Below are positions 14,413-21,942 of a stretch of DNA of 31,531 nt, piece by piece. The notes under the pieces were generated by a model. It was not told where the DNA came from and searched no databases. It saw only the letters and a list, made by a program, of their open reading frames with translations. The first letter of the stretch is position 1, and each line of letters starts with the position of its first letter. The stretch lies in the NCBI GenBank assembly GCA_910588885.1, contig CAJUSQ010000018.1:1-31531 (forward strand). Reading direction: 5' to 3'. The translations under genes and the position numbers were made by a program. The stretch comes from an uncultured Lachnospiraceae bacterium (lineage in GTDB: Bacteria; Bacillota; Clostridia; Lachnospirales; Lachnospiraceae).

Positions 14413-16312
14413 ATGCGGAAGTGATTTTCGGAAGGGGTTCTTCGTTTTTTAATATTGATTTCATGTTTTTAAAGGAACGTAGTTCCCGTTCGGGCCTGGA
14501 ACGGGAAGGTTCTTCCTTCGGCGCTTCGGAAACCAGGTAATAGACACCCGAAAAGGGAGTCAGGCTTAAAGAAAAGCTGCCGTCCTGGGCGGGGGTTAAA
14601 AGCTTCTCCTCATAGTGCGCTGTCCCGCCATAGACGTCCATGTCGCTGGCAATCAGTACCTGAAGCCGGGGAGCGTCGGGAACGGACAGGGAATATTCCT
14701 GTTTTCGGTCGGAAAAATTAAACACGGCCGCAATCCGCTCCTTTTCACTGCGGCGTTCCAGGGCATAGATGCAGGCTTCCTCCTGGTGGCAGTCCAGCCA
14801 GCGGAAGCCCTCCCGGTCGTAATCCTTTTCGGAAAGGGCCGGATGCTTTAGGTAGAGAAGGTTTAAGTCCGTCAGGAAGCGGTGGAACGCATCATGGATG
14901 GGATACTTTAGAATGTCCCAATCCTGCTCCCGCTTTTCGTCCCACTCCCGCAGCTGGCCGATTTCATTGCCCATGAAATTCAGTTTCTTGCCGGGATGGG
15001 CGTACATATACAGGTAAAAAGCCCGGGCCTGAGGGAATTTTTCCTCGTATGTCCCGTTCATTTTCTGAAGGATCGTGGCTTTTCCGTGAACCACTTCATC
15101 GTGGGACAGAGGGAGAAGGAATCGTTCGTCGTAATAGTACATCATGGAAAAAGTCAGCTTGTGGTAATCCCGGGAGCGGTATTCCGGAGCCGTACGGAAA
15201 TAATCCAGGGTATCGTTCATCCAGCCCATGTCCCATTTATAGTCAAAGCCCAGGCCGCCTTCCGAAACGGGTTTTGTCACATTGGGAAAGGAAGTGGAAT
15301 CTTCGGCGGAAAGAAGGGCGAAGGGATGCCGTTCCTTCAGGCCCTGGTTCATGTACTTTAAGAAGTCTACGGCGTTATGATTGACGCCTCTGGCAGGCTC
15401 CCCCTGCCAATAGATCGCACGGCTGATGGCGTCCATGCGGATGCCGTCCATATGATATTCGGTCAGCCAGTAGTTGGCGGCTGACTGCAGGAAGCTGCGG
15501 ACCTCTCCTCTGGAATGCATGAAATTGTGGCTGCCCCATTCACTGACCCCGACGTCCGTATGGGGATATTCGTAAAGCGGAGTCCCGTCGTACCGGGCCA
15601 GGGCAAAGCCGTCTACGGCAAAGTGTACGGGTACAAAGTCCATCAGGACGCCGATATCGTTCTGGTGGCAGCAGTCCACAAAGGCTTTTAATCCGTCGGC
15701 TGTCCCGTACCGGGAGGTGGGGGCGAAAAATCCGGTGCTCTGGTAACCCCAGGATTCATCACAGGGATGTTCACTTAAGGGAAGCAGCTCCAGATAGTTG
15801 TATCCGTGCTTTCTTAAATAAGGAATTAATATTTCAGCCAGCTCTTCATAACGATACCAGGAATCCGGCGCTTCCCCGGGCTTTCGGAAGGAGCCGAAAT
15901 GAAGCTCGTAAATATTTAAGGGTTTGCCTGTGCAGTCAGACCGGGCATTCATCCAGGTGCTGTCGGAAAAGGAATAGCGTTTCATATCGCGGATGATGGA
16001 AGCGGTATTCGGGCGCAGCTCCATGCCGAAGCCATAGGGGTCGCAATGGTCGGTGAAGGAATTGTCCCCCTGGTAAATCCGGTATTTGTACATCATACCC
16101 GGGACGGCATCTTTCACATAGCACTCCCAGAAGTTGCCGTCATTCACGGGGTTCATGGGGGATTCCTGCCAGCAGTTAAATTCCCCGATCAGGGCTACCC
16201 GGGCAGCGCCGGGGGCAAAAGTCCGGAAGGTTACGCCAACTGCTTCCGTCTGTGCTCCCAGATATTGATAGGCGTCGAATATTTTTCCGGTATAAAAGCC
16301 ATAAAAATCCAT
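14411..16312 (-). CDS. glgB: 1,4-alpha-glucan (glycogen) branching enzyme
   Basis: A 633-residue GH13 branching enzyme that cuts alpha-1,4-glucan chains and rejoins them by alpha-1,6 bonds. An N-terminal CBM48-type beta domain (~25-110) precedes the catalytic barrel. Region II is DGIRMDAI with nucleophile Asp294, region III is LLSAEDS with Glu337, region IV is LPLSHDEVVHGK with His404 and Asp405. A C-terminal beta domain follows. AAGGAGG lies 7 bases before the ATG. Length is normal for the family. No other glycogen gene (glgA, glgC, glgP) is in the window, so it is an orphan copy here. The last ~25 residues are charged and basic. Confidence 0.93.
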   Translation of the reverse strand: MDFYGFYTGKIFDAYQYLGAQTEAVGVTFRTFAPGAARVALIGEFNCWQESPMNPVNDGNFWECYVKDAVPGMMYKYRIYQGDNSFTDHCDPYGFGMELRPNTASIIRDMKRYSFSDSTWMNARSDCTGKPLNIYELHFGSFRKPGEAPDSWYRYEELAEILIPYLRKHGYNYLELLPLSEHPCDESWGYQSTGFFAPTSRYGTADGLKAFVDCCHQNDIGVLMDFVPVHFAVDGFALARYDGTPLYEYPHTDVGVSEWGSHNFMHSRGEVRSFLQSAANYWLTEYHMDGIRMDAISRAIYWQGEPARGVNHNAVDFLKYMNQGLKERHPFALLSAEDSTSFPNVTKPVSEGGLGFDYKWDMGWMNDTLDYFRTAPEYRSRDYHKLTFSMMYYYDERFLLPLSHDEVVHGKATILQKMNGTYEEKFPQARAFYLYMYAHPGKKLNFMGNEIGQLREWDEKREQDWDILKYPIHDAFHRFLTDLNLLYLKHPALSEKDYDREGFRWLDCHQEEACIYALERRSEKERIAAVFNFSDRKQEYSLSVPDAPRLQVLIASDMDVYGGTAHYEEKLLTPAQDGSFSLSLTPFSGVYYLVSEAPKEEPSRSRPERELRSFKNMKSILKNEEPLPKITSA

Positions 16313-16534
16313 ATGATACCTCCTTGTTTGTTCGTGTTTCCTTACGTCTCTTTCTGATGGAATCCTCTGAAAAAGATAATAGACGGTTGTCGGTTTTTAT
16401 GCTATTCTTATTTTAATTGGAAAAGAACGGTGCTGTAAACCGCCAATATCAGGGAAACGGCGGAAAAGCAACGAAATTTAAAAAATGTCGGAAAAATGGA
16501 GAAAGAAAAAATTTGAGATTTTAGGAGGAGCAGT

Positions 16535-17071
16535 ATGGACCTTCGGATTGAAAAAACAGAAAAAGCCATCAAAAATGCGTTTATAGAGCTGCGGAGCCAA
16601 AAACCCCTGGAAAAAGTGACGGTAACGGAGCTGTGCCGTCTGGCCTGTATCAACAAATCTACTTTTTATGCCCATTATGAAGACGTATATGATCTGTCCG
16701 ATGCCCTGGAGGAGGAAATGGTACAGGCGATTTTGGGCAGCCTGTCCTGGGAAGAGACGGAGGGAAAAGAGGATCTGGGGCGTTTTATCCGGGAGCTTTG
16801 CATGTCTTTTTTATCCCATATTTCTTTAATGAAGATTTTATTTTCCGGAAAAGAACAGAGCCGGCTGGGTATCCGCATAGAACGGGATATGAAGGAGCTG
16901 CTGTATCAAAAATATCCCGGCTGCCGGCAGGACGTGAAGAAAAGCATCTTGTTTTCTTATTTGATCCAGGGGGCCTACCATGCCTACCTGAATCATCAGG
17001 AGGCGGATGTGCAGACTTTGATTTCGGTCCTGACAGAAGTGGCGGAAGCCATCAAGCCCTTATATGATTAA
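16535..17071 (+). CDS. TetR/AcrR-family transcriptional regulator
   Basis: A 178-residue regulator. Residues ~5-50 form the TetR DNA-binding domain (AIKNAFIELRSQKPLEKVTV, then CRLACINKSTFYAHYEDVYDL). The remaining all-helical part would bind a ligand and form the dimer. AGGAGG lies 6 bases before the ATG. It is divergent from glgB across 222 bases and convergent with the HAD phosphatase gene. TetR proteins usually control a neighbour, but neither adjacent gene is a typical target, so its role is unknown. Confidence 0.88.
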   Translation: MDLRIEKTEKAIKNAFIELRSQKPLEKVTVTELCRLACINKSTFYAHYEDVYDLSDALEEEMVQAILGSLSWEETEGKEDLGRFIRELCMSFLSHISLMKILFSGKEQSRLGIRIERDMKELLYQKYPGCRQDVKKSILFSYLIQGAYHAYLNHQEADVQTLISVLTEVAEAIKPLYD

Positions 17072-17107
17072 AAAAAGAGTCCGGATCCGGTGCAGGAGCC
17101 CGGGCGC

Positions 17108-17142
17108 TTGAGGAGTTTCCGGTTAACGGGAAAGCTCCTCAA
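17108..17142 (-). terminator. Possible terminator hairpin at the end of the HAD gene
   Basis: TTGAGGAG (17108-17115) and CTCCTCAA (17135-17142) form a perfect 8-bp inverted repeat across the HAD stop codon. On the minus strand the next T run is the complement of 17070-17076, about 30 bases on, so the arrangement is not canonical. It lies between convergent genes. Confidence 0.35.
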
Positions 17143-17785
17143 TGCAGGGAAGCAAAGCCTCGGCGTGATCGACGATATGCCTGGCGCCCTGGGCTTTTAG
17201 AAAAGCGGCGGTTTTAAAGCCCCAGCTTACACTGATACAGGGGATTCCGGCATTTTCCGCGGTTTTCAGATCTACTTCGGAATCGCCTACGTAGATGCAT
17301 TGGGCCGGGGTGACCTGTAAGGCATCCATAGCAAGAAATACCGTATCCGGCGCAGGCTTTCGGGCAGCGGCCGGGGATTCGCCGATGGCGGTCTGGATGT
17401 AAGGAGAAAAATAGTCGGCACACAGGGCTTTTACGGCTGCGTCGAATTTGTTGGAAACGACGGCCAGAAGATAGCCCATTTCCCGCAAAGTCCGAAGCAG
17501 GGGGAGGATTCCGGGGAAGGGAGCGGTTTGTTCCTGCATATGCATTTTGTAATGCTCCTGAAATTCCCGGATACAATCCTTGTAGCGGGGATTGCCGCTG
17601 CCGTCGGGAACGGCCTGCTCCATCAGGACATATATACCGTTGCCCACCATTTGCCGGACCTGCTCCTGGGTATGGCAGGGAAAACCGTGGAGTGCCATCG
17701 TATAGTTGAGGCTGGCAGTCAGGTCTGCCAGGGTATTTAAAAGGGTGTCGTCTAAGTCGAAGATAATAGTGTTTTTTTTGCCCAT
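17123..17785 (-). CDS. HAD-superfamily hydrolase, phosphoglycolate-phosphatase-like
   Basis: A 220-residue haloacid-dehalogenase-type phosphatase. Motif I is FDLDDTLLNT with Asp10 and Asp12, motif II is VVSNK, motif III is the lysine in ARKPAP, and motif IV is YVGDSEVDLKTAENAG. The helical cap between motifs I and II fits the Gph/PGMB group, which removes phosphate from phosphoglycolate or small sugar phosphates; the true substrate is not readable. The ATG at 17785 is chosen because it starts the domain directly (MGKKNTIIFDLDDT) and has AAAGGAAAG about ten bases upstream. An in-frame ATG at 17884 would add a domain-less 33 residues. The leader contains several GGCC hairpins. Confidence 0.85.
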   Translation of the reverse strand: MGKKNTIIFDLDDTLLNTLADLTASLNYTMALHGFPCHTQEQVRQMVGNGIYVLMEQAVPDGSGNPRYKDCIREFQEHYKMHMQEQTAPFPGILPLLRTLREMGYLLAVVSNKFDAAVKALCADYFSPYIQTAIGESPAAARKPAPDTVFLAMDALQVTPAQCIYVGDSEVDLKTAENAGIPCISVSWGFKTAAFLKAQGARHIVDHAEALLPCIEELSR

Positions 17786-17864
17786 GGATTGTTTCTTTCC
17801 TTTCCTTTTTAAAGTTGCCTTGCGGCAAGAGGCCGTATTCTGGCCCATTCCTGTATTGGCCTGT

Positions 17865-17888
17865 GGCCGTGCAGCGCAGTGCACGGCC
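17865..17888 (-). other. Structured leader of the HAD gene
   Basis: GGCCGTGCA (17865-17873) and TGCACGGCC (17880-17888) form a perfect 9-bp stem with a 6-base loop. Between it and the HAD start there are three more GGCC blocks (around 17831, 17842 and 17858) and a TTGCC...GGCAA hairpin (17817-17830), so the ~100-base leader can fold in several ways. No T tract is attached. Confidence 0.45.
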
Positions 17889-17944
17889 CAGGAGTGAACA
17901 GTAACCCCATTGTATCATAAAAAGCGCCTGTTCGGAACCTTTTG

Positions 17945-17973
17945 TTGTAATTGAGGGCAGAATCCGCTATACT
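17945..17973 (+). promoter_or_regulatory. Sigma-A-type promoter of the CCA-adding enzyme gene
   Basis: TTGTAA (17945-17950) and TATACT (17968-17973) are 17 bases apart. The start of transcription would fall near 17980, which argues that translation starts at the ATG at 17999 rather than at an in-frame ATG at 17981. Confidence 0.65.
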
Positions 17974-17998
17974 ATAAGGAATGAAAGGGGGTCTTCCC

Positions 17999-19327
17999 AT
18001 GAGGATTGAATTGCCCGAAAAAGTTAAAACAATATTAAATATTTTGATAAATGCGGGATTTGAAGCATTTGCGGTGGGTGGCTGTGTCCGGGACAGTATT
18101 TTGGGCAAGGAGCCGAAGGACTGGGATATTACCACCTCGGCCAGACCTGTACAGGTGAAGGAGCTTTTTTCCCGTACGATTGATACGGGCATTGCCCACG
18201 GGACCGTAACCGTTTTGCTGGACCGGGAAGGTTTTGAGGTAACCACGTACCGGATTGACGGGGAATATGAGGATGCCCGGCATCCCAAGGAGGTACTGTT
18301 TACCGGAAGCCTTCTGGAAGATTTGAAGCGGCGGGATTTTACCATAAATGCCATGGCTTATAATGAGCAAGAAGGGCTGGTGGATGCTTTTGACGGTATG
18401 GGGGATCTGAAACAGGGACGGATTCGCTGTGTGGGAACGGCCAGGGAACGTTTTACGGAAGATGCGCTGCGGATGCTGCGGGCCGTGCGGTTTGCGGCGC
18501 AGCTGGGCTTTTCCATAGAGCCGGAGACCCGCCGGGGAATCGAAGAGCTGGCTTGCTCCCTGCAGAAAATCAGTGCGGAGCGGATTCAGGCGGAGCTTGT
18601 GAAGCTGCTGGTATCCGACCATCCGGAGGAAGTGCGTACCTTGTATGAAACCGGGATTTCCAAAGAGATTTTCCCCTGGCTGGATGCCATGTTCCGCACG
18701 CCCCAGAACAATCCCCATCACATCTACAACGTGGGGGAACATACGGTTTGCGCGTTAATGTATACGCCGCCGGATAAGATCCTGCGGCTGGCCCTGTTTT
18801 TCCACGATATGGCAAAGCCGGCCTGTTTGGAGAAGGATGAAGAGGGTATTTATCATTTTCGGGGGCATCCCAAGGAAGGGGCGGCTATGACGCGGCTGGT
18901 CATGCGGCGGCTGAAATTTGACAATGACACCATAGATCGGGTGGCTTCCCTGGTACAGTGGCACGACGATAATCCGCCGCTGACCCCTGCTAATGTCCGA
19001 AGGGCCATAAACCGGATCGGGCAGCGGCAGTTTCCGAGGCTGTTTGCGGTGAAACGGGCCGATACGATGGGAAAGGGAACGTACCAAAGGGAAGAGAAGC
19101 TGGCATACATTGATAAATATGAAACAATGTACCGGGAAATTCTGGAAAAAGAAGAATGCATTCACTTAAAGACGCTGGCGGTATCCGGCAAAGATTTGAT
19201 TGCAGCAGGCTTTAAGCCCGGCAGGGAGCTGGGACGGCTCCTGGAAGAGCTTTTGCAGCTTGTACTGGAGAATCCGGAATGCAATACGAAAGAATTTTTA
19301 TTGGAAAAAGCGGCAGAACGGGAATAG
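17999..19327 (+). CDS. cca: CCA tRNA nucleotidyltransferase (class II) with HD domain
   Basis: A 442-residue enzyme that adds or repairs the 3' CCA of tRNA. The N-terminal polymerase-beta-like head has VGGCVRD (26-32) and the catalytic DWD (Asp41, Asp43), followed by RRDFTINAMA (111-120) and the RNA-binding region EDALRMLRAVRFAAQ. An HD domain with LALFFHDMAKP (His269, Asp270) follows; such domains add phosphohydrolase activity in some family members. The ATG at 17999 has AAAGGGGG eight bases upstream. The tRNA at the left edge of the window lacks an encoded CCA, so this enzyme is needed. The next gene has its own sigma-E-like promoter overlapping the end of this one. Confidence 0.93.
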   Translation: MRIELPEKVKTILNILINAGFEAFAVGGCVRDSILGKEPKDWDITTSARPVQVKELFSRTIDTGIAHGTVTVLLDREGFEVTTYRIDGEYEDARHPKEVLFTGSLLEDLKRRDFTINAMAYNEQEGLVDAFDGMGDLKQGRIRCVGTARERFTEDALRMLRAVRFAAQLGFSIEPETRRGIEELACSLQKISAERIQAELVKLLVSDHPEEVRTLYETGISKEIFPWLDAMFRTPQNNPHHIYNVGEHTVCALMYTPPDKILRLALFFHDMAKPACLEKDEEGIYHFRGHPKEGAAMTRLVMRRLKFDNDTIDRVASLVQWHDDNPPLTPANVRRAINRIGQRQFPRLFAVKRADTMGKGTYQREEKLAYIDKYETMYREILEKEECIHLKTLAVSGKDLIAAGFKPGRELGRLLEELLQLVLENPECNTKEFLLEKAAERE

Positions 19328-19350
19328 AACAAAAAACCCTTTCATATGAT
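19321..19350 (+). promoter_or_regulatory. Sigma-E-like sporulation promoter of the CotS-like gene
   Basis: GGAATA (19321-19326) and CATATGAT (19343-19350) lie 16 bases apart. They resemble the Bacillus sigma-E pattern (GHATA-type -35, CATACAnT-type -10). The spacing equals that of the candidate before yabP. The in-frame ATG at 19346 falls inside the -10, so it would not be transcribed from this promoter. Confidence 0.5.
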
Positions 19351-19396
19351 AGAAAGAAACTTAGAAAAGCCAAAATCATTATATGGAGGGGTTTAT

Positions 19397-20392
19397 GTGT
19401 ATAATCGAATAAATCAGGTTCTGGAACAATACCCTTTGACCGTGAATCAGACCGGCAAGGGCAGGGGCGCCATGCTTCTGGATACCGATCTGGGGTTGAA
19501 AATCATAAAAGAATATAACGGTTCGGAGGCCAGGGCAGATTTTTTATATAAGGTACTTTTATTTTTAAGGGAAAAGGGCAGAAAACGGGTGGACTGCATC
19601 GTAAAGACCAGGGAAGGGCGTACGCTGGCAACGGATACGGACGAAACATCCTACCTGATGCGGGACTGGTATGAGGGGCGGGAATGCGATGCCAAGAACC
19701 GGGATGATATTTTAAAAGCGGTGGCGCAGCTGGCTGAGCTCCATACGATATTGAGAAAATATCAGGAGGAAATCCCGGAATTTCTGACGGTGAAAAGGGA
19801 TGTGCTACTTTTGGAAAATGAAAAGCACTGCCGGGAATTGAAGAAGGTAAAAAATTACATAAACAGTAAGAAAAAAAAGAATGACTTTGAAATGGAATTT
19901 GCCCGTCACTGTGATTTTTTCCTGGAGCAGGCAAAGAAGGTGATTTCCCTGCAGAAACAGGAATTGGAAAAGGGGCAGGAGTCCGGCCAGGGGTATGGGA
20001 TTTGCCACGGGGATTTTAACCATCATAACGTGTTGTTTTCCAGAGAGGGAGGGGCCGTCCTGAATTTTGAAAAGGCCCAGTATGACGTTCAGGTCAGCGA
20101 TTTAAGCAATTTTATGCGGAAGATCCTGGAAAAGCACAATTGGAACCTGGGGCTTGGGATGGATATGCTGGAGACCTATGAAAAGGTTCGTTCCCTGGAG
20201 GAAGGGGAGCTGAAACAGCTTTACATCCGGCTGGCATATCCGGAAAAATTCTGGAAGATCTCCAACCATTATTACAATACCAGCAAAGCCTGGGTTTGCG
20301 GCCGGAATTTGGAGAAGCTTCATAAGGTAGTGGAACAGAACGAAGCGAAGGATCGGTTCTTACAGATAATTTCTTACAATCTTTTGTTTTAA
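19397..20392 (+). CDS. CotS-family spore coat protein (aminoglycoside-phosphotransferase-like fold)
   Basis: A protein of 331 residues from the GTG at 19397, of the CotS/YutH/YsxE spore-coat group built on a small-molecule-kinase fold. The kinase-like catalytic segment is ICHGDFNHHNVLF, with His204 and Asp206 (GTG numbering). An acid residue sits later in VQVSDLSNF in place of the usual DFD-type metal site, and LNFEKAQYD precedes it. GGAGGGG (19385-19391) is 5 bases before the GTG. A longer version from the ATG at 19346 (348 residues) has no ribosome site and its start lies in the promoter -10. Family members are deposited in the spore coat; whether they phosphorylate anything is not known. 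Confidence 0.75.
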   Translation: MYNRINQVLEQYPLTVNQTGKGRGAMLLDTDLGLKIIKEYNGSEARADFLYKVLLFLREKGRKRVDCIVKTREGRTLATDTDETSYLMRDWYEGRECDAKNRDDILKAVAQLAELHTILRKYQEEIPEFLTVKRDVLLLENEKHCRELKKVKNYINSKKKKNDFEMEFARHCDFFLEQAKKVISLQKQELEKGQESGQGYGICHGDFNHHNVLFSREGGAVLNFEKAQYDVQVSDLSNFMRKILEKHNWNLGLGMDMLETYEKVRSLEEGELKQLYIRLAYPEKFWKISNHYYNTSKAWVCGRNLEKLHKVVEQNEAKDRFLQIISYNLLF

Positions 20393-20447
20393 TTGAACGG
20401 GGAATGTGGTAGAATGGTAAGAAAGAAAGCGGTAAGAAGGTGATAAT

Positions 20448-21740
20448 TTGATCTGGAAAAGGTACAAAAGACAGTTTTTATTGGCATTTGTACTGGTTTT
20501 GACGCTGCTTGCGCCGGTAGGGTGCCTGGGCGGGAAGTCCAAGGAACAGCCCAAGGAAGCACAGGAAGAACAGAAGGAGGAGCAGCAGGAAGCGGAAGAT
20601 ACGGAAGATGAGGAGATTTACATTTTACTGTATTATAACGCGGAAAATCTATGTGTTTTTGTACAGAATGCCCAGACCGGACGGCAGGAGGAATTTTCAT
20701 ATAACGGCGGAACCTATATTCGGAACCGCTATGGGGACAGTACGACCATCAGCCAGCTGCAGGTTGGGGAATTGGTGCGGCTGACCTATACGGAGAAGAA
20801 GGTTCTGACTGAAATTGCGGTGGCTGCGGATGCATTTTTGTTTGAAAACGTAACGGGGTTTTCCATAGATAAGGAAGAAGCGATTCTGTCGTTGGCAGGA
20901 AGCAATTATTATTATGATGAAGAATTAAAGGTTTTTTCGGAGGACGGGATTATTTCCCTGAATGACTTAAGCAGCCAGGATACCATTTGCATCCGGGGCC
21001 AGGAGAAAAAGATCCTGACCATTGTGGTGGACCGGGGCCACGGCACGGTAACGTTCCGAAACACGGAGCTGTTTGAAGGCGGCATGATTTCCATTGGCAA
21101 TGTAGCGGCGAAGAAGGTGACAAAGGATATGCGGCTGGAGATTCCGGAAGGGACTTATACCCTTTCCGTGGCCAATGACGGATACGGCGGCAGTAAGAAA
21201 ATTACCGTGAACCGTTTCGAGGAGCTTTCCGTGGATTTGAACGAGCTGAAAGGCGAAGGCCCCCGGTACTGTAAGCTGACGTTTCAGGTGACACCGGAAA
21301 ATGCTGTCGTAACCATTGACGGGGAGGAAGTGGACTGCTCGCAGGTTCAGGAGCTGAAATACGGCAATTACAAGCTGAAAGCGGAAGCGGAAGGGTATGA
21401 ACCCTGGAAAGCAACCCTGGTGGTAAGCTCCGAGGAGGCGGAGATTACCATAGAGATGGAGTCACAGACCGATTCGGAAGAGGAAAAAGAAGAAGAGCAG
21501 GAAGGCTCGGGCGATGAAACCGGGCAACCGAATGCGGACACTTCCGGAACCCAAACCGGAGATAGCGCCGGGACCGGAACAACCGAAGGACAAGCCGGAA
21601 ATAACGGAACGGGAACCGGTGGGACAGCCGGAACCGGCGGAACAGGAACGACCGGAGGACAAGCCGGAGGCAGCGGAACGGAAACCACCGGTTCCTCTAC
21701 CAAAACTTCAAGTACCTCCACTGAAACGACCAGAAATTAG
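20448..21740 (+). CDS. Putative lipoprotein with PEGA-like domains and Gly/Thr-rich tail
   Basis: A 430-residue protein starting at a TTG (20448) with GAAGGTGAT upstream; no in-frame ATG gives the signal peptide. Residues 1-25 form a lipoprotein-type signal ending APVGC, with the lipidated Cys26. A Glu/Lys/Gln-rich spacer (~28-55) follows, then a beta-rich region, then two PEGA-like repeats (about 200-270 and 275-345, the second with VTPENAVVTIDGEE and YGNYKLKAEAEGYEPWKATL). The tail (~350-430) is low complexity: acidic, then Gly/Thr/Ser-rich. It is probably anchored outside the membrane and reaches into the cell wall, binding wall or surface polymers. Possible leader structure CAGCG-ATATG-CGCTG (21778-21792) lies behind it. 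Function beyond this is unknown. Confidence 0.75.
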   Translation: MIWKRYKRQFLLAFVLVLTLLAPVGCLGGKSKEQPKEAQEEQKEEQQEAEDTEDEEIYILLYYNAENLCVFVQNAQTGRQEEFSYNGGTYIRNRYGDSTTISQLQVGELVRLTYTEKKVLTEIAVAADAFLFENVTGFSIDKEEAILSLAGSNYYYDEELKVFSEDGIISLNDLSSQDTICIRGQEKKILTIVVDRGHGTVTFRNTELFEGGMISIGNVAAKKVTKDMRLEIPEGTYTLSVANDGYGGSKKITVNRFEELSVDLNELKGEGPRYCKLTFQVTPENAVVTIDGEEVDCSQVQELKYGNYKLKAEAEGYEPWKATLVVSSEEAEITIEMESQTDSEEEKEEEQEGSGDETGQPNADTSGTQTGDSAGTGTTEGQAGNNGTGTGGTAGTGGTGTTGGQAGGSGTETTGSSTKTSSTSTETTRN

Positions 21741-21798
21741 AAATGCATTGTAATAAGAAATAACTGCAGCGGGACATCAGCGATATGCGCTGGTTCCG

Positions 21799-21827
21799 TT
21801 TGCGGGATATTATCATTTGAATATTAT
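21799..21827 (+). promoter_or_regulatory. Weak candidate promoter of the phosphoglucomutase gene
   Basis: TTTGCG (21799-21804) and TATTAT (21822-21827) are 17 bases apart. The -35 matches consensus at only three positions. Downstream, CTGCC (21854-21858) can pair with GGCAG (21874-21878), while the overlapping GCAGT (21875-21879) can instead pair with ACTGC (21886-21890). Confidence 0.3.
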
Positions 21828-21942
21828 TTAATGCCTGCATGTACGGGAAAATTCTGCCAAATCCCTATGAGGCGGCAGTACCCTTACTGCAATGGACCAC
21901 GTTCATTGTTATAAATTTATCATAGTTACAGGAGGAAAAGAT

